Below, piece after piece: positions 45,982 through 59,025 of a stretch of DNA of 64,000 nucleotides. Every line of letters starts with the position of its first letter. Positions within the stretch are counted from its first letter, which is position 1. The stretch spans positions 4,239,326 to 4,303,325 of the forward strand of contig JAUJPP010000005.1 in assembly GCA_030562195.1 (NCBI GenBank), given 5' to 3'. The stretch is from Nipponacmea schrenckii. Lineage: Eukaryota; Mollusca; Gastropoda; Lottiidae. The position numbers and the translations under genes were made by a program. The notes under the pieces are model-generated. The model worked only from the letters and a program-made list of their open reading frames with translations, did not search any database and had not been told where the DNA came from.

Positions 45982-47165
45982 AAAGTCGCAAATCTGCCAT
46001 AAAACAGTGCATTAAAGTCTTCTGATAAAAAGAACTTCTAGACGTGTATATAAGATTTTATTTATTAAAATTGTGGACTGGGTGAACGTGACAACGAAGA
46101 CATTATTTTCCAGTTCATTAGTGCTAATTAAGGATTTGTTTGACTAATTGGAAACCAGCGAAAGGCATAAGGATGGGTTTTTATCAATTAATAACGATAC
46201 CAAACAAGCATTATAAGCTATGTGGATTGTCTTAAGACGATTTATGATTGAGAATGCCGGAAATTCGTTATTGTTTGGATTGGACATTGGGAAGTCTAAA
46301 TATTTTGGCAGCGTTGGTGAGAACTCAACCCATCCATGTGTTCTTTGGACCTTATAAATAAGCAAACAAACATCTATCAAATATTTTTACCCGATATTTA
46401 TAGGAATTTACTTTGATCTTCGACCCTTAATAAGGTTAATAATATGCAATATTTTTGACACAATATTTAGATTTGTATATTTTTGAATAAGTGCCCATTT
46501 TTTGTCACAATTTTGAATTTTTTGACTGTCTGTATTTTTGAATAAAAGAATTGCAATATTTTTTACAAATATTTACACATAAGTGCTTTCTCTATTTTTG
46601 ATAATTTTCATTTTCATAAGTGCCCAATTTAATCACAACCTTACTATGCAACGACACGAATTTTTTTTTTCCATTTCAAGGGAAACATTCGTCTAATTAT
46701 TCTGATAGTCAGCGAAGAATTAAGTAGTGTATTCCCTTTAATTTATATGAATAATTTATTTATATAATTTGTAAATATAAAATTTACATTATAATTTGTC
46801 TTTTGTTTAAATGTTTTTATTATTTATTTATTAAGACTAATAGTGCTATTATATTTCTTTATCTGTGTTTTTTATTTTCGTTTTATGATATCTTCGAAGT
46901 TCAAAACAAGATGATTGTTTTGTATATAATTTTGATTTCTATTTGGGTTATTAAACCCGAACTAAAATTTGATTTGTTTTGATTAAAATTTGTTTTGATG
47001 AAAATGTCAAAATATTTTGTTTTGAATTGTTTAGTTTAATTATTTATTTGTTTTGTTGTTTTTAGTAAATAAAATAAATTGTACGAAATTTGCAAACAGT
47101 ATTGTAAATAAAAACAATGTTTTAAATTTGAAAATTTTCAATAAAAATAAACTTTGTTAAAGAAT
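45982..47165 (+). other. HEY 3' UTR (inferred)
   Basis: Strongly A/T-rich, without competing frames, containing several AATAAA signals at its far end (47107 and 47140). Repeated ATTTTTGA/ATATTT stretches make it rich in AU elements, as is usual for unstable HES/HEY transcripts. The exact cleavage site is not visible. Confidence 0.6.
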
Positions 47166-49616
47166 GAAACCAGACTCTTTTATTTTTTAGTTATCCGACA
47201 ACAGTCTTTTATGGCATTAGAATTAATTTTAATTAATTTTTCAAACTTTTTGCCTAGCAAAAAAAATATGTGATGATATCGTAATGCATATGTTTGAAAA
47301 TATATCATGAAAAGAGGGGAAAATCTTGCCAGATCTTCATTCGCCAGAACTTTATCACGAAACGCTATCATTTCGTGTATGTCTTTTCTATAAAAGGCTC
47401 CTAAGATATCGGTCAAATTTAGACGAAATATATACAATGAAAGTTGTGAAATATTTCGAAAAGCAGACGATATATTTCAGAGGAGAACCGAAGTGTGACG
47501 AAATACGATGCGTAGAAAGTGTCACGCCAACGAAATATCGATTTTCTCTGGTTGATATTGCCAGATGGTTTAATATACAATATTTAATGTTTACCGGGCA
47601 TTATCATCAATATACCACGGCTGAGCAGGGCATTATTGTTCATATATCCTAGTTAAACGATATTAATTATCCATTCCATCTTGTCTGGCAGTTTCGGTAG
47701 TGACACTAGCGTGACACTTGGCGTCTTCTCATTCAATATGCAGAGCTGAATAACGGTACATTTCAGATAATTGCCCTAAATTTAATTAATTGTTTTACCT
47801 GATGATCTTATGAATGAACTAATTTTGATATTTTGTTTTTTATTTCGTTTTTTTTTTTTACCAAATTGATTAAAAAGCAAAAAATATTCTGATTATTTTT
47901 ATAATTATCTATTTCAGTATTTTAGGGTATTTGAATTTTAATTTTTAAAACTCTCAGAAAGAATATTAATTAAGTCTGAAAGCACTCATTAAACTTGGAA
48001 AGAAAAGAACTTATATTTATATTTAGTTTGCTCAGAATTGTTGAAGAAATAATTTCTGCGAAATATATGAAAAGACGTGGTCACAAGACAAATTCTTGTT
48101 TTACTCAACTTCATATTCATTTTCTGAATTATTTTGTTCTCCTTATTTCGAAAAATATTTACAATTACTATTTTTAAACGATTTTTCTGGGTAAATGTTT
48201 TCGTTTAGAATTGAAAAATTACAAAGAATTTTCCAAAATATTCCGCGAGAGTATTTTTCATGTTTGTCAAAATCTTGATTGAATTTGAAGAAATTAATTT
48301 AAGATTTAGCCAAAGATATTATTTATGGAATTTAAAATTATGACCGGAATGGCCTGGATCTTTATGAGTTTTCTATAAATGAAATTGTTGAAAAAGACGC
48401 GTGTCATATTTGCCCTCAATTCCGAACAGGGCAGTACCGTTATAAATTCATCCTGAGTTAATTGAATAGAGCCAGCTATTGAGATGGCCTAAATAACTAG
48501 AAACAATTAGCATCCACTTCTCCATTATCTTATTCCACGTGCCGACACGCGCCAAATATCCATCACCTGTCCCATAATTCCACTGTTCAGTGTCACTTCC
48601 ATAATTCTCGTGCGCTATGACACGGCGTCGCGTGCCAATAAGTCGACGTCATTGTTGTCACTCGCCTTGTCCTTGACTGTACAGAATTAACTGGAGCGTA
48701 ACTCGAAATTTAAATGGATAACTGAGTAAATGAATGAATGAATGAATTAATGAATAAATGAAGTCTACAGAGATGTACACTTCATTTAAAAATGAAGAGT
48801 GTTATGCGTGTCGTTGTGGTGTTAAATTGAATAACAAAAGTTTAAGTACGTCGATTTGACTTATACTATTTTGAACTATATAAAATAAAACAGGACGAAA
48901 TAACTTTCTTTGTGTAATACACCTTTCAAAAACAATTCTGCTAACATTTTTGCCATGATGTATATTGATAAGATCTTGAGACAATTTCCTGCTTTTATAG
49001 TTTTGTTGAAAATTTCAGAAAATAAATTCATCAACACGTTTGTGCATTCAATTATATCCTGCTTATAAAGACCATGAATTCAAAACTAGAAGATACCAAT
49101 CTAAGATTTATTATTTTAAATTCGAAAATCCAATCAATTTATTAATGGAATAAGTCTTCGAATTTCGACACGTGTTTGTCTCGAGGAAAAATATTGATTT
49201 TCTGCCAGACTCGAGTGAATTTAAACCCAGGTGATGAAGATGAGATTTAATTGATAGTTCAGTGTGATATATTGACAATAATGCCCCAATTACTGTGGTA
49301 TATGAAGCTGATATACCATAGTTAATTAAATAAATGAATTGTGTAAATACCTGACACGAGCGTGACACTTGGCGTCGTGTAAGGTGCGTTCGTAACGGTA
49401 AATCACCAAGGCCAATAACTCAATCTTTGTAAGTTATTGTTGTTTTTTTTTAACCCCTATTTTGTCGCGTTTTATCTTTAAGAAAAGATTCTCCTTGTAT
49501 CGTACATTTCCAGAAACTGTCCAACGAACATAGGATAGGCTTTATGTTAGATAGGACCATGCCCTTGTGTATTGAATTTGATTCTGACCCATTTAAAATA
49601 AAGAGTGCATTATGAT
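47166..49616. other. Intergenic with two overlapping unexplained frames
   Basis: A plus frame (47326-47652, 108 codons) and a minus frame (47437-47180, 85 codons, TTG start) overlap. The minus one reads DILGAFYRKDIHEMIAF-type sequence that looks protein-like. No family, splice sites or extension upstream (an in-frame stop follows) were found. The remainder has nothing recognisable. Confidence 0.4.
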
Positions 49617-49692
49617 TATTATAATATGATGCACACTGCATGGCGTTCCTCGTGTTAATCGGAAGCAATAAAATAGGACGCATATTATATAC
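49617..49692 (+). mobile_element. SINE 3' region fragment
   Basis: GATGCACACTGCATGGCGTT and AAATAGGACGCAT match the end of the SINE at 28705-29022 (GCACACTGCATGGCGTTGCC...AGTAGGACGCAAA). Confidence 0.6.
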
Positions 49693-51069
49693 AAAGAATA
49701 TTCGAAGGTTTAGCTGTTACCTTGGAAAAATTTCCCGGTTGCCTACTTCAGGAGGTTGTCCTTTTAGCAGAAGCCCATTCAAGAGCAGAAAAACGGGACG
49801 TACAAACTCAATTTCATTTCATTTTCTCAATAACGTAACAGCAGCGATATCTAACGGTACTCCTTCACCTTAAGTGACCCTTAAATTAACTCCAATGAAT
49901 ACAAGCCGATAATATTTAAAGTGTCAGTCGTTGTCGCCTATTCATAAACCATAAATTTTGACAATGACAAACCCGCCGAAGCTCGGTGTCATACCGAATA
50001 TCGGCACGCGACGCCGTGTCACATAACACACGACAACTATTTCATTCAAAAAATGGACAGGTGGCGGATTTTACATAGTCGTCGCTTTCCAGTCTTTTGT
50101 ACTAATGGTTGTAAATGACTTTAAGAACTAGGTAATCGCGTTTGAATAATTTACCATCAATGGATCGTTTATATTGTAAACTTAAGCTAAACGTGATATA
50201 TCATGTATCCCTGCGAGGTTTTAAAGCGTTTAAGGATTATTTAAAAAAAACTGTTAAGTGTATATAAGGTGGCCGATTTGCATCTGTCAAATGGCCTTAT
50301 CTACATGAACCATGACTGTTATAGCATAATTAGCCTACGTAAAAGCTAATGGCGCACCTCGTTTAGACGCCTTCGTCGTTCAGCCAAACTGCTTTGAGAA
50401 TAAGGCTTACTTTCCTTATATAAATGATAGAACAATGCAACTCTCCTACTAAAGAATATATTATAGGTCAAAGTGGATCTTTTATCTATGAAAACAGTAT
50501 CTTGATAACCTTAGAAATATAATTTAAAAATTATTCGCGATTAATCCGGTCTCTTGGGTCATGATATTTACAGTAATTGATCGTTGAACATTTGGTACTG
50601 GATGATAATGTATTTTATATTCTAATAATATGCTTTCTTATCATAATAACTGCATAAATAAACGATAAAGTGGACAATTAGAAACCATTTGGCTACAGAG
50701 GATGGTCGAAAGACAACAACTGGTGCATTCAAATTCAGGATGAAGTTTTCAATTTGTAGTCAAGTCATTGTGGACTTTGTTTTTATGTTGCTTTTATGTC
50801 CAGTTTCTTGTTCAAATCGCCGATCAAGAATGCCTTCTGATGTCTCAGAAGAAAAATTACTGTGACCCATGCTTTTCGTTCCGTCTAACGACGATCTACT
50901 TTTTGCAAGAAACAGTAAGGTTAACCTCGAGCTATGTTTTACTAAATTGGTGTTAAACAAGGTTCCTTATTATCTCCTCCTCTTTTCTATAAATCTGTGA
51001 ATGACTTTGAAGAGTTTCATTAGGTAATACCCAAAGGCTATATCTAGCTCCAATAATCATCAACAATTC
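49693..51069. other. Intergenic, nothing recognised
   Basis: Another possible SINE-tail echo (AAAAACGGGACGTACAAACTC, ~49789). No gene supported. Confidence 0.45.
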
Positions 51070-52180
51070 CACTGGGGTTCAAAGTTAAAAATAAATAAAT
51101 TTCTGAATATTTTATGAGAAGTCTTTGATAACACGCTGACATCATGTAACTGGACATCAACAATGGCGACCATCCACCTCGTTAAACATAATCTGGTTTA
51201 ATTTGGAGCTTTTAGTCCAAGACGATGAAATTACAGTAATTAACATCCAATTGGTCAACAAGAACTGACCACTGTCCGAAGACCTTTGACCAAAATAACA
51301 TCGCTTATTCCCCCTGATTAAAAGGCACGTGACGTTAATCCGTGGTCGCCATTGTTTCGACGTAACCTCTTGTTTAACTATTAGTCGGCCATCTTTTATT
51401 AGCCTCGCAGACGTAATTCATGTCCGTAACCTTACGTGACCTCTTACAACCTGGCCATATTTGGACCAAAGAAAAGCGACATCTTGTGGTCAGTGTTTAC
51501 GCTGGAATTGGTACAGATTAATTGACGAAAGGGAAAGTTTGTAATTAGCTAGAAGCTGACCATTTGTTGATGAATTAAAGCGCACATCACCATATGTAAA
51601 TAGCAAATTAAATTTAACCCCACAAGGCTAGTCCACTTCATTTCCAGCTCATTCTTGAAATTTAGTACCGAAAAATTTCAATTGAACTAAATGAGAGATG
51701 TCCGAAAATTTTCACCTGGATATTATGGACTAATATGATGAAAGGATATTTTAGTCTGGATGATGACGACTATGACCAATTAAAACCCAAGCTATACCCA
51801 TGTAAAACGAGACAATTGCAACTTTACAGGATTATTGGAACGAATGTGGACTTTCACACAACTTGGCAGCCTAGCTCAACATTTTCGATCATAAATCTTT
51901 AAATAACCAATTTTGATGGCCAGTTTTTTGTTTGGTGACAGGTTTTTATATGATAAATGTTCCCTAAAAATCCCGATTCTGAAATCCTCAATTTTTGGAA
52001 CAAAATTATAGATTTTTGGCCAGTTAGATGCGAGTAATTCCGAACAAACAGTGACCCGAAGGTTCAGAATGTGCCGACTGATTAGACCAATTATCACCAA
52101 TCAGTGTCAACCAAGCTGAATTTTCAATCAGTAGATTAAAGCTAAACTGCGATTGGATAGCGAAAATTTAAACCAATGAT
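51070..52180 (-). repeat. Copy 2 of the ~1.2-kb dispersed repeat
   Basis: Reverse complement of 22950-24160. Its first ~480 bases (51070-51550) are nearly identical to the other copy; the rest is diverged. Together the two copies flank the HEY gene in inverted orientation, 27 kb apart. Confidence 0.8.
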
Positions 52181-52371
52181 GTCTCTGAATAAGACAGAAC
52201 CAGCTCAAATAATTATATAGACTATTCGGATAAGATCAGGAAAAGATTCAGTACAAACTTTTCAATTATTTTTCTAATGAATTATATTGATAAAGAAGTC
52301 CAAGGTAGACAACTCCAGAATTGGTAAATGCATGGAAGTGGATGACCGATTCTCTCTTTGAAAGATACCCT

Positions 52372-52440
52372 CATTGCACACTGCGTAGCGTTGTCCTTTC
52401 TCATAAACCAAATTATGTGCTTAAAACTTTGACGTAGAAG
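52372..52440 (+). mobile_element. SINE 3' fragment
   Basis: CATTGCACACTGCGTAGCGT TGTCC followed by AAAACTTTGACG resembles the SINE body end and tail; degenerate. Confidence 0.5.
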
Positions 52441-53189
52441 TCCTTTAATTTTCATTTCTAAGTAAATTTTATAATTTTAAGAAATTCATTGTTGTCTTTA
52501 GCCGAATGAATTTTCTTAAAGGAGTTATTTCCTCTTGACTTATGGAATTTCTTTGCTAAATATAGCTCGGATATGACGTTAGTCTGAGGGAAACCCTTGC
52601 CCAGTTGGCCATGAGATATTTGTGTATGAATTTTGACAATACACGTGTTAGTTAATATTAACAGGGAAATATTGGAATTGCATGTGCATTTTTAACTGGT
52701 AGAAATGCTAAGGTCTGTTATCTTAACTCCAATCAAATGTTGTCAGTAATAGTAGTCGTGGTAGGCCAGTTATATGAATAATGTTCGACATAAATATTGC
52801 ATTATTTAATATTGAATAATTCAATAAAAATCATATGATTTGGCATTGGACACATATTGTATTTTGCCAGGCCTTTTGACGTTTAAGTTTAGTTGTGTCT
52901 AAATATGTTTGTTTTGTCTAAACATTATAGATATTATGTCTAGCAAGGCATTTTTACTTTGTCTATAAATATTTGTTTTGTCTGATTAAGCTATTTTTGT
53001 TTTGACTACATATATATGTTTTGTCCTGTTGAACCCTTTTTGTTAGATCTTTTTCAATTAAGCTTAACAAATATATTTGATTAGGCCTAGGCTATATATT
53101 TTTATTAAATGCCTAAAAATATGCATGTGCATTTTGCTTAATTTAAGATGCCAAAGCAGTTTATTATCTAAAAATATTGTCTTTTTCAG
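52441..53189. other. Intergenic or leader intron of the TMEM241-like gene
   Basis: Loose repetition of TTGTTTTGTCTAAA/TATAAATATTTG (52900-53050). No exon recognised. The acceptor at 53188-53189 implies an upstream leader exon not located. Confidence 0.4.
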
Positions 53190-53202
53190 ATTGAGCAGAA
53201 TA

Positions 53203-53226
53203 ATGCTTGAGGAGATGCTACCATAG
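53203..53226 (+). promoter_or_regulatory. Upstream ORF in the TMEM241-like leader
   Basis: ATG at 53203 opens a 7-codon frame (MLEEMLP) closed by TAG at 53224-53226, 43 bases before the main ATG. It could reduce or reset initiation at 53270. It is seen in sequence; the effect is inferred. Confidence 0.5.
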
Positions 53227-53269
53227 ACGGTGAATTCATCAGGAACTATTTCACAACACCAACAATAAA

Positions 53270-56200
53270 ATGATAGTCCCTGTAAACGGCAGGCATGGTA
53301 TATACCTGGCTGCTTTGTTTGTCATGTTGTATGTGGCCACAAATTTTGTCAACAAGGTAAATCAAGTTTTCAGTTTCTAAAATGCCTAAAAAATATCTTT
53401 TACCCTTCTAAAAGTAACAGCACCCAATATGTTGCATTCGAAATGCCGATGAACCCAGTTCTAGAATTTCAGAAGAGTGGCTGCACTCCATATTTTTATA
53501 GAGATGACTATTGTAGACTACTATTTTGACAAAGACTGTACAGGCTTATCAGTACCTGTTTTATTTTTCAGTTTGTGTTGTCAGTTTTAAGCTTCACCTA
53601 TCCCACCATTTTTCAAGGGTAAGCTAGCTTTAATTAATTTTAGGTTTTCATTCTCGCAAATACTGTGAACTGGTAGCAAATACTGTTAACTTGTAGCAAA
53701 TACTGTGAACTGGTAGCAAATATCTGTTAACTGGTAGCAAATACTGTGAACTGGTAGCAAATACTGTTAACTGGTAGCAAATATCTGTTAACTTGTAGCA
53801 AATATCTGTTAACTGGTAGCAAATACAGTGAACTGTAGCAAATAGTAACTTAGCAAATACGTGAACTGCTAGCAAATATCTGTTAACTGGTAGCAAATAT
53901 CTGTTAACTGGTAGCAAATACAGTGAACTGCTAGCAAATATCTGTGATCTAACTGTACTGTGTATTCAAAAAACAAATCAAATTCTTAATTTTCTCTGTG
54001 ATTTTGTAGATGGCAGACTCTAGTGGGAGCAATAATGATCAAGATTTTAATCTCTGCTGGTATAATGGATCCGATCTCCACAAATCTCTCCAGGTATGTA
54101 TAATTGTATTGTGCCCAATGTGGCATGATATCCCCAAGGTGTAGAATTACTAGATCTTTTGCGAAGGGTGGAATGTCTGTTTCATTTGACTAGCTTGAGA
54201 GAAATTAATGCGTTAAATGCGACCTGTCCGCGATAAACACTTCTGTGAAAAATTAGAAAGCACTGGTAGTGGATTTTTTTTTTTACAGATCTGATATAGC
54301 ACTATGGTTACCTGGTATGATGCTCTTTGTTGTTTCCATTTATTCGTGTTCCAAAGCTTTAGCTCAACTGGTGAGTCAACAGTTTTTTTTTCAATTTCAT
54401 ATTTGAATTCAATGCAGAATAAATAATACTTGTTTTGACTGAATAAGTTTTGTTTTGTCTTTCATTAATTTTGTTTTGATGAAATAATATTTATTTTGAT
54501 TGAATAATATTTATTTTGATTGAATAATATTTGTTTTGTCTTTCATTAATTTTGTTTTGATTAAATAATATTTATTTTGATTAAATAATATTTATTTTGA
54601 TTAAATAATATTTATTTTGACTAAATAATATTTATTTTGACTAAATAATATTTATTTTTTATTAAATAATATTTGTTTTGATTAAATAATATTTATTTTG
54701 ACTAAATAACATTTATTTTGACTAAATAATATTTATTTCGATTAAATGATATTTATTTTGATTAAATATATTTATTTTGACTAAATAATATTTATTTTAT
54801 AAATAATTTTTATTTTGACTAAATAATATTTATTTTGACTAAATAATATTTATTTTGACTAAATAATATTTATTTTGACTAAATAATATTTATTTTGACT
54901 AAATAATATTTATTTTATAAATAATTTTTATTTTCATATAAATAATATTTGTTTTGACTAAATAATATTTATTTTGACTAAATAATATTTATTTTGACTA
55001 AATAATATTTATTTTTATTAAATAATTTTTATTTTGACTAAATAATATTTATTTTGACTAAATAATATTTATTTTGATTAAATAATATTTATTTTGACTT
55101 AAATAATATTTATTTTGATAAATAATATTTATTTTATAAATAATTTTATTTTGATTAAATAATATTTATTTTGACTAAATAATATTTATTTTGATTAAAT
55201 ATATTTATTTTTATTAAATAATTTTATTTTTATTAAATAATATTTATTTTTATTAAATAATATTTGTTTTGACTAAATAATAATATTTTTTTTCAGTCCA
55301 TTCCTGTGTTTTTTGCTCAACAGAATTTAATATTAGTGTTTCGTCAGATTGCTGTCATGTCTATAAATAAACAATTAACGAGTTTGTTTAATTACATTAT
55401 GCTAATGATTGTTGTGATATCTTGTGTGGCAGTTATTAAAACAGACCCTTACGTAAGTACCCCCTTTCTTAATTTTATACTGAATTTAATAAATCTATTT
55501 TGAGGAGCAAATAGCCAGAGTAAGGGAGAGCCGGTTTCACAAAACCTTAACTAAGAGTGTTCCAATGGTCAGATTGGTCAATACTAAAATTGAGTTTTTA
55601 TTAACCAATCAGGTTACTGTATTTCTTAAAATCTTGATTGTATCTATGTTAAAATTTTGTGATACAGGTACGTTTTGAATTTTAAAAAATGAAGATGCCC
55701 ACATTTGTATAGAATAATAAATTTTTGAAAAGATGAAAAAAAAAAATATTTAGCAATTTTGTACACAGAACAAAAGGAAAATAGATTTTTTGATTCATCT
55801 TGATTTTTTTTTTCAATTTTAATCATGTGATATTTTTTTTCTAGTTTAGTTCCGAAGGGTATTTTTGGGTGTGCGTTCATTTGATTAGTACTGGTTTAAT
55901 AGAAATCTATACTCAGCTAATTAATACCAAATTAAAATTAAGGTGAGTCAATGACAGCGAGGAATAAGCCACCAAATATCCACTATACAAGCAAGTTATT
56001 GGTTTAATCTCTTGGCAATGCTCTTACAACTCTTTCTGTATTAGCATTTAATTAATTGATATATACTTCAATATATTTACAGTGTTAGCATTTAATATTC
56101 AATATATTTACAGTGTTAGCATTTAATAATTCAATATATTTACAGTGTTAGCATTTAACTTCAATATATTTACAGTGTTAGCATTTAAAATTCAATATAT

Positions 56201-59025
56201 TTACAGTGTTAGCATTTAATAATTCAATATATTTACAGTGTTAGCATTTAATAATTCAATATATTTACAGTGTTAGCATTTAATAATTCAATATATTTAC
56301 AGTGTTAGCATTTAATAATTCAATATATTTACAGTGTTAGCATTTAATAATTCAATATATTTACAGTGTTAGCATTTAATACATATTTACAGTGTTAGAA
56401 TTTAACAATTCAATATATTTATAGTGTTAGCATTTAATAATTCAATATATTTATAGTGTTAGCATTTAATAATTCAATATATTTACAGTGTTAGCATTTA
56501 AAATTCAATATATTTACAGTGTTAGCATTTAATAATTCAATATATTTACAGTGTTAGCATTTAATAATTCAATATATTTAAGTGTAAGCATTTAATAATT
56601 CAATATATTTACAGTGTTAGCATTTAATAATTCAATATATTTACAGTGTTAGCATTTAATAATTCAATATATTTACAGTGTTAGCATTTAATAATTCAAT
56701 ATATTTACAGTGTTAGCATTTAATAATTCAATATATTTACAGTGTTAGCATTTAATAATTCAATATATTTACAGTGTTAGCATTTAATAATTCAATATAT
56801 TTACAGTGTTAGCATTTAATAATTCAATATATTTACAGTGTTAGCATTTAATAATTCAATATATTTACAGTGTTAGCATTTAATAATTCAATATATTTAC
56901 AGTGTTAGCATTTAATAATTCAATATATTTACAGTGTTAGCAATGGCTTTAATAATTCAATATATTTACAGTGTTAGCATTTAATAATTCAATATATTTA
57001 CAGTGTTAGCATTTAATAATTCAATATATTTACAGTGTTAGCATTTAATAATTCAATATATTTACAGTGTTAGCATTTAATAATTCAATATATTTACAGT
57101 GTTAGCATTTAATAATTCAATATATTTACAGTGTTAGCATTTAATAATTCAATATATACTTTGATATATTTGTACAGTATTATATATTACAACTATATAT
57201 TTATTTATATTTCCAGTGTTTATGAAAGACTATATTCCTGTTATATATACAGGTAAATATTCATTTTTCTTGGGTAGTTATTGAAATCAGAATGCGCCTT
57301 GAGAAATTCCAAGAGGGTTGATTATCGTTATTCTTATTTATCATTATAAGAATCAAATCTGCAAGTTTAGTCATTTCCCTGAGCTGAAAATGAATTTTTT
57401 TGAGACGAATATGGTAAATTCTTAAGAATTTACTGTACTCTGCTACACTATAATGATTTAAGTTTTTATTATTTGTTTTTTTCAGTGTCATAGTTTTAGC
57501 ACCTTCCAGTTATTTTCTTGGTAAGTGTGTTTCTATACACTTCTGTACAGTCCAAATAATTTTAATTTATTATAGAAAACAAAATAAAATTAGGTGAAAA
57601 GTCTATACACATGAAGATATGGCACCATTGATATAATAAGTCTCCCTTTATTTTTGCAGGAGATGCATTAGAAGCTCAGAAATTCCCATATCTGTATTTT
57701 ACTAAGTTTTATGTTGGTTGTCTGATGAGGTAAGATTATGAGACATTTCTAACCCTCAGCTTGCTTCACCAGTCAGAAAAACATGTCTGACTTGAACTCA
57801 CTATGCATTATTACTAATTAAGAACCATTATAAATAATATTTCTATAATCACAGGCCTAAAGGATGTTACACTTTTTCATTTGTTTAACTTAATATTTTC
57901 AATCCAAGATCAGAGATGCTCCAAAATTTGAGTGTGTCCTTTATTGTTTCAGTGGTGTGTTTGGGCTCTGTTTAAATCTATGTGCCATTAGGTTACAAGA
58001 TCTGCAGTTAAAAGTTTTAGATCTCAATTCTTTAGTCATATTGAGCAAAGTAAGTATGAATTAAGCATTTGTCTAAGCATTCTGACCTTTTTCAGAATCA
58101 AAATTTGAAGTGTGGTTTGTCTGCAATTAAAGAAAACATAAGGACTAAATAGCAAATTTTTAATGGACTCTAAGATTAGAAGAATTGACCACTGCCCTTG
58201 AAATATAGAGGACCTTAGCTCCATTCCATTTTAATTCGTTATAATAAATGATGTTCTTACCCATACCTAAAAGAATTTCTCTCACATTTCTCTATATAAT
58301 TAAACTGCATCTTGTTTCTTTCAGATTTTAGGCAGCGCATTATCCTTAGTCCTATTTAAAACATTTTTAACAGGGTCCCATGCTTTATGGTAGGTGTTAT
58401 TTCAGTCTATTGCTAACCCCACATTTTTATCGCATGTGAAAAATCACTGTTATTTCAACTAATTCGAGCTGCAAAACGTGGGAGATAAGTCAAAGCCTTA
58501 TGTCTGTCTGTGCCCTTAAGCTGCTAATTTCGTCCATGTCCATTTTTAAATGAAAAAAACTCATAAGCATCTTCATGTGACCTACCACTTTGATCTGTCC
58601 AAGTGACTCAGATCTTCCTGTGAATAGCAAATACAGACTAGCTAGTACAATGGTTGTCATGAACTCTCGTTGTAGACTTCCTTAAAGATTACACTTAAAG
58701 TAATATATACATTACTAGCAAGTACCTGTTCCATTAGGATAAGGTTACCTGAATAATGTATAGGACTCTGATGATCCTAGTGTCAAATCCTTTGCTGCTA
58801 TGATACTAGATCATCTGGTTATCTAGAAGTGAAAATTTACTTCCTTCTCCATTGTTTTTAAGGTTGCTGGTTAACTTACTATGTTCGTTAGCAATCTGTG
58901 ATCCCAACTTTGACAATTCTTCACCTAATATAATTAGTTTGGCTGATGTGCCAAAACCAAAAATACCAGGACTGCAGTTGCACTCAATGCAACAGGACAT
59001 GTTGAAAATTGAGATTCGGAAGTGA
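53270..59025 (+). CDS. tmem241: TMEM241-like multi-pass protein (nucleotide-sugar-transporter-like)
   Basis: Twelve coding exons: 53270-53356, 53572-53618, 54010-54093, 54289-54370, 55297-55452, 55845-55942, 57217-57252, 57486-57520, 57660-57729, 57953-58049, 58325-58389 and 58863-59025. All are GT-AG and phases agree, giving 339 residues. The match to TMEM241 is clear by recall: NKFVLSVLSFTYPT then FQGWQTL (residues 28-49), SDIALWLPG, KALAQLSIPVFF, GYFW (157-160) and FPYLYF. TMEM241 belongs to the drug/metabolite-transporter superfamily with about ten membrane segments and is thought to act in Golgi UDP-GlcNAc supply; that role is from family knowledge. Oddities are about 40 more residues than the human protein, mostly a hydrophilic C-terminus ending KIEIRK, and a divergent middle. 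An AATAAA at 59806 may end the transcript. Confidence 0.9.
53655..53950. repeat. 20-bp minisatellite in TMEM241-like intron 2
   Basis: About 14 copies of GCAAATACTGTGAACTGGTA / GCAAATATCTGTTAACTGGTA, starting ~35 bases after exon 2 and ending ~60 before exon 3. Confidence 0.92.
54420..55290. repeat. 20-bp AT minisatellite in TMEM241-like intron 4
   Basis: About 43 copies of AAATAATATTTATTTTGACT and single-base variants (TTGATT, TTTATT), running to within a few bases of the exon-5 acceptor (55295-55296). It fills nearly the whole intron. Confidence 0.95.
56040..57165. repeat. 32-bp minisatellite carrying a 3' splice-site-like core in intron 6
   Basis: About 35 copies of AATAATTCAATATATTTACAG plus TGTTAGCATTT, very homogeneous, with a few deletions. 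Each unit contains TATATTTACAG|TGTTA, which closely resembles the genuine exon-7 acceptor TATATTTCCAG|TGTTTA located just 3' at 57215-57217. Confidence 0.97.

Noticed and set aside
47995..48177. 60-codon frame and other short AT-rich frames downstream of HEY
   Set aside because: Lys/Phe/Ile-rich composition expected from AT-rich noncoding DNA.
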